Below, in pieces: positions 60,731-64,000 of a stretch of DNA of 64,000 bases. The notes beneath the pieces were generated by a model, which had not been told where the DNA came from, ran no database searches, and worked only from the letters and a program-made list of their open reading frames with translations. Numbering within the stretch: the first letter of the stretch is position 1; every line of letters starts with the position of its first letter. Source of the DNA: Odiellus spinosus (lineage: Eukaryota > Arthropoda > Arachnida > Opiliones > Phalangiidae); contig CAWUCO010000262.1 of the NCBI GenBank assembly GCA_963920705.1, positions 1 to 64,000 on the forward strand, written 5' to 3'. The translations under genes were made by a program, and so were the position numbers.

Positions 60731-60745
60731 CAGAAAAACGGATTT
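60726..60745. other. 5-bp insertion at a higher-order junction
   Basis: GTTTTTCAGAAAAACGG replaces the invariant GTTTTTCAACGG, adding 5 bp (GAAAA). It falls exactly where the 6-mer copy stops matching and the arm type changes. It is therefore a likely repair scar of an exchange between arms. It was not seen elsewhere in the window. Confidence 0.75.
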
Positions 60746-63700
60746 TTGAAAACTCTTATTATTTAAACTGTCCATTAATTGCTCTTTCGAATGACTTTGG
60801 TTTTGTCTAAATTGCAAAATTGTGACAAATATAAAATTGGTTAAAATTAAGCAAAAACGCTTAAAAATCCAAGATTATTGGATTCAAATGGACACAAAAC
60901 TTTTGATTTTTAAGCGATTTAGACAAAATTAAGACCACTCGAAAGACCAAATTTTGGTCTATCTAAAAAACAAGAGTTTTGGAAAATCCGTTGAAAAACA
61001 TGGAAAATATGGACAATTCAAAAAACATCTAATATCAAAAAGCGAATTTTGAAAATCTGAAATTTGACTATTTTGATATTCTATGATTTCTTGAATTGGC
61101 CATATTTTCCATGTTTTTCAACGGATTTTTGAAAACTCTTATTATTTAAACTGTCCATTAATTGCTCTTTCGAATGACTTTGGTTTTGTCTAAATTGCCA
61201 AAACGTGACAAATATAAAATTGGTTAAAATTAAGCAAAAACGCTTAAAAATCCAAGATTATTGGATTCAAATGGACACAAAACTTTTGAATTTTAAGCGA
61301 TTTAGACAAAATTAAGACCACTCGAAAGACGAAATTTTGGTCTATCTAAAAAACAATAGTTTTGGAAAATCCGTTGAAAAACAAGAAACATATGGCCAAT
61401 TCAAGAAATCATAGAATATCAAAATAGTCAAATTTCAGATTTTCAAAATTCGCTTTTTGATATTAGATGTTTTTTGAATTGTCCATATTTTCCATGTTTT
61501 TCAACGGATTTTCCAAAACTCTTGTTTTTTAGATAGACCAAAATTTGGTCTTTCGAGTGGTCTTAATTTTGTCTAAATCGCTTAAAAATCAAAAGTTTTG
61601 TGTCCATTTGAATCCAATAATCTTGGATTTTTAAGCGTTTTTGCTTAATTTTAACCAATTTTATATTTGTCACAATTTTCCAATTTAGACAAAACCAAAG
61701 TCATTCGAAAGAGCAATTAATGGACAGTTTAAATAATAAGAGTTTTCAAAAATCCGTTGAAAAACATGGAAAATATGGACAATTCAAAAAACATCTAATA
61801 TCAAAAAGCGAATTTTGAAAATCTGAAATTTGACTATTTTGATATTCTATGATTTCTTGAATTGGCCATATTTTCCATGTTTTTCAACGGATTTTTGAAA
61901 ACTCTTATTATTTAAACTGTCCATTAATTGCTCTTTCGAATGACTTTGGTTTTGTCTAAATTGCCAAAACGTGACAAATATAAAATTGGTTAAAATTAAG
62001 CAAAAACGCTTAAAAATCCAAGATTATTGGATTCAAATGGACACAAAACTTTTGAATTTTAAGCGATTTAGACAAAATTAAGACCACTCAAAAGACCAAA
62101 TTTTGGTCTATCTAAAAAACAATAGCTTTGGAAAATCCGTTGAAAAACAAGAAAAATATGGCCAATTCAAGAAATCATACAATATCAAAATAGTCAAATT
62201 TCAGATTTTCAAAATTCGCTTTTTGATATTAGATGTTTTTTGAATTGTCCATATTTTCCATGTTTTTCAACGGATTTTCCAAAACTCTTGATTTTCAGAT
62301 AGACCAATATTTGCTCTTTCGAGTGGTCTTAATTTTGTCTAAATCGCTTAAAAATCAAAAGTTTTGTGTCCATTTGAATCCAATAATCTTGGATTTTTAA
62401 GCGTTTTTGCTTAATTTTAACCAATTTTATATTTGTCACGTTTTGGCAATTTAGACAAAACCAAAGTCATTCGAAAGAGCAATTAATGGACAGTCTAAAT
62501 AATAAGAGTTTTCAAAAATCCGTTGAAAAACAAGAAAAATATGGCCAATTCTAGAAATCATACAATATCAAAATAGTCAAATTTCAGATTTTAAAAATTC
62601 GCTTTTTGATATTAGATGTTTTTTGAATTGTCCATATTTTCCATGTTTTTCAACGGATTTTCCAAAACTCTTGTTTTTTAGATAGACCAAAATTTGGTCT
62701 TTCGAGTGGTCTTAATTTTGTCTAAATCGCTTAAAAATCAAAAGTTTTGTGTCCATTTGAATCCAATAATCTTGGATTTTTAAGCGTTTTTGCTTAATTT
62801 TAACCAATTTTATATTTGTCACAATTTTGCAATTTAGACAAAACCAAAGTCATTCGAAAGAGCAATTAATGGACAGTTTAAATAATAAGAGTTTTCAAAA
62901 ATCCGTTGAAAAACATGGAAAATATGGACAATTCAAAAAACATCTAATATCAAAAAGCGAATTTTGAAAATCTGAAATTTGACTATTTTGATATTGTATG
63001 ATTTCTTGAATTGGCCATATTTTTCTTGTTTTTCAACGGATTTTCCAAAACTATTGTTTTTTAGATAGACCAAAATTTGGTCTTTCGAGTGGTCTTAATT
63101 TTGTCTAAATCGCTTAAAATTCAAAAGTTTTGTGTCCATTTGAATCCAATAATCTTGGATTTTTAAGCGTTTTTGCTTAATTTTAACCAATTTTATATTT
63201 GTCACGTTTTGGCAATTTAGACAAAACCAAAGTCATTCGAAAGAGCAATTAATGGACAGTCTAAATAATAAGAGTTTTCAAAAATCCGTTGAAAAACAAG
63301 AAAAATATGGCCAATTCAAGAAATCATAGAATATCAAAATAGTCAAATTTCAGATTTTCAAAATTCGCTTTTTGATATTAGATGTTTTTTGAATTGCCCA
63401 TATTTTCCATGTTTTTCAACGGATTTTTGAAAACTCTTATTATTAAGACTGTCCATTAATTGCTCTTTCGAATGACTTTGTTTTTGTCTAAATTGCAAAA
63501 TTGTGACAAATATAAAATTGGTTAAAATTAAGCAAAAACGCTTAAAAATCCAAGATTATTGGATTCAAATGGACACAAAACTTTTGATTTTTAAGCGATT
63601 TAGGCAAAATTAAGACCACTCGAAAGAGCAAATATTGGTCTATCTGAAAATCAAGAGTTTTGGAAAATCCGTTGAAAAACATGGAAAATATGGACAATTC

Positions 63701-64000
63701 AAAAAACATCTAATATCAAAAAGCGAATTTTGAAAATCTGAAATTTGACTATTTTGATATTCTATGATTTCTTGAATTGGCCATATTTTCCATGTTTTTC
63801 AACGGATTTTCCAAAACTCTTGTTTTTTAGATAGACCAAAATTTGGTCTTTCGAGTGGTCTTAATTTTGTCTAAATCGCTTAAAAATCAAAAGTTTTGTG
63901 TCCATTTGAATCCAATAATCTTGGATTTTTAAGCGTTTTTGCTTAATTTTAACCAATTTTATATTTGTCACAATTTTGCAATTTAGACAAAACAAAGTCA
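60746..64000. repeat. Mixed-orientation segment to the window end
   Basis: S2 reads F,F,R,F,R,R,R,F,R. A 766-bp dimer repeat is visible in a GGCCATATTTTCCATG X' junction at 61098 and 61864. Private sites include AGACGAAATTTTGG near 61328, GAAACATATGGCC near 61386, CAATTTTCCAATTTAG near 61673 and TTGCCCATATTTTCC near 63395. The window ends inside an X arm. No gene. Confidence 0.7.

Larger units (their letters stand above)
1..64000. repeat. AT-rich satellite array, ~382-bp monomer, ~168 copies
   Basis: The same ~382-bp repeat fills the window from first to last base with no unrelated insertion that I can find. Successive S2 cores in one orientation lie 382-383 bp apart, for example the CTTGGATTTTTAAGCG motif near 407, 789, 1170, 1938, 2320 and 2702. 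About 167 periods fit in the 64 kb. Each monomer is S2 spacer, arm, S1 spacer, inverted arm. Copies differ by scattered substitutions and few indels, so the array is young or strongly homogenised. Stops are frequent in all frames. The array continues beyond both window ends. Pericentromeric or centromeric heterochromatin of a eukaryote is the likely setting (inference); the species cannot be told from the sequence. Confidence 0.97.

Noticed and set aside
1..64000. CRISPR array
   Set aside because: Period is 382 bp, the spacers S1 and S2 are the same in every unit, and no unique spacers or cas genes exist.
1..64000. Intrinsic terminators or promoters
   Set aside because: Hairpins followed by T-runs and TATA-like strings occur everywhere because of composition and palindromes. 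Without a gene or transcript context they are not informative.

Overview
The whole 64,000-base window is one uninterrupted satellite DNA array. I see no credible protein-coding gene, RNA gene, CRISPR array or intact mobile element. The repeat is AT-rich (97 G/C in the first 360 bases by hand count, about 27% GC). Its period is about 382-383 bp, giving roughly 168 consecutive copies that run off both ends. This points to eukaryotic heterochromatin, probably pericentromeric or centromeric. Satellites with inverted subunits are known in several insects and other animals, but nothing here fixes the species and I do not recognise the family.

The monomer is built as a double inverted repeat. Two related arms of about 110 bp, here called X and Y (about 78% identical, gapless hand alignment), face each other across two non-arm spacers. 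S1 is 48 bp and S2 is about 115 bp. The order is S2, arm, S1, inverted arm, S2 and so on. One end of S2 always abuts X and the other always abuts Y. Because each spacer sits between inverted arms, each can occur in either orientation, and both do. By eye I scored S1 as 84 in the orientation seen at 197-244 ('F') and 83 reversed ('R'). I scored S2 as about 75 F (as at position 1) and 93 R. Dyad centres therefore fall about every 191 bp, close to one nucleosome repeat.

Orientation is organised in territories. S2 is R throughout about 6.9-9.5 kb, 11.5-13.7 kb, 18.3-21.7 kb and most of 31.7-36.6 kb. It alternates F/R as a 766-bp inverted dimer at about 9.5-11.5 kb and 36.7-41.6 kb, and in parts of 3-6 kb. 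It is F for 23 consecutive monomers at about 41.7-50.3 kb and for eight at about 54.3-57.3 kb. The remaining stretches are mixed.

Over this lies a patchwork of local higher-order repeats, recognised by shared private variants. They are a 4-mer (1,531 bp) at 1-2,940, a 7-mer (2,673 bp) at about 13.36-18.64 kb, a 2-mer (766 bp) at about 18.64-20.17 kb, an 8-mer (3,063 bp) at about 23.5-29.0 kb, a 4-mer (1,531 bp) at about 34.2-36.6 kb, a 7-mer (2,678 bp) at about 44.5-50.1 kb, a 3-mer (1,149 bp) at about 51.8-53.5 kb and a 6-mer (2,298 bp) at about 56.8-60.7 kb. Array evolution thus seems to combine unequal exchange (tandem higher-order duplications), inversion of spacers through their arms, and short conversion tracts between X and Y. 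Short conserved dyads inside S2 and the Y arm, and helically phased A-tracts, are the only candidate functional elements. Orientation calls, counts and block boundaries were made by eye and should be treated as approximate.
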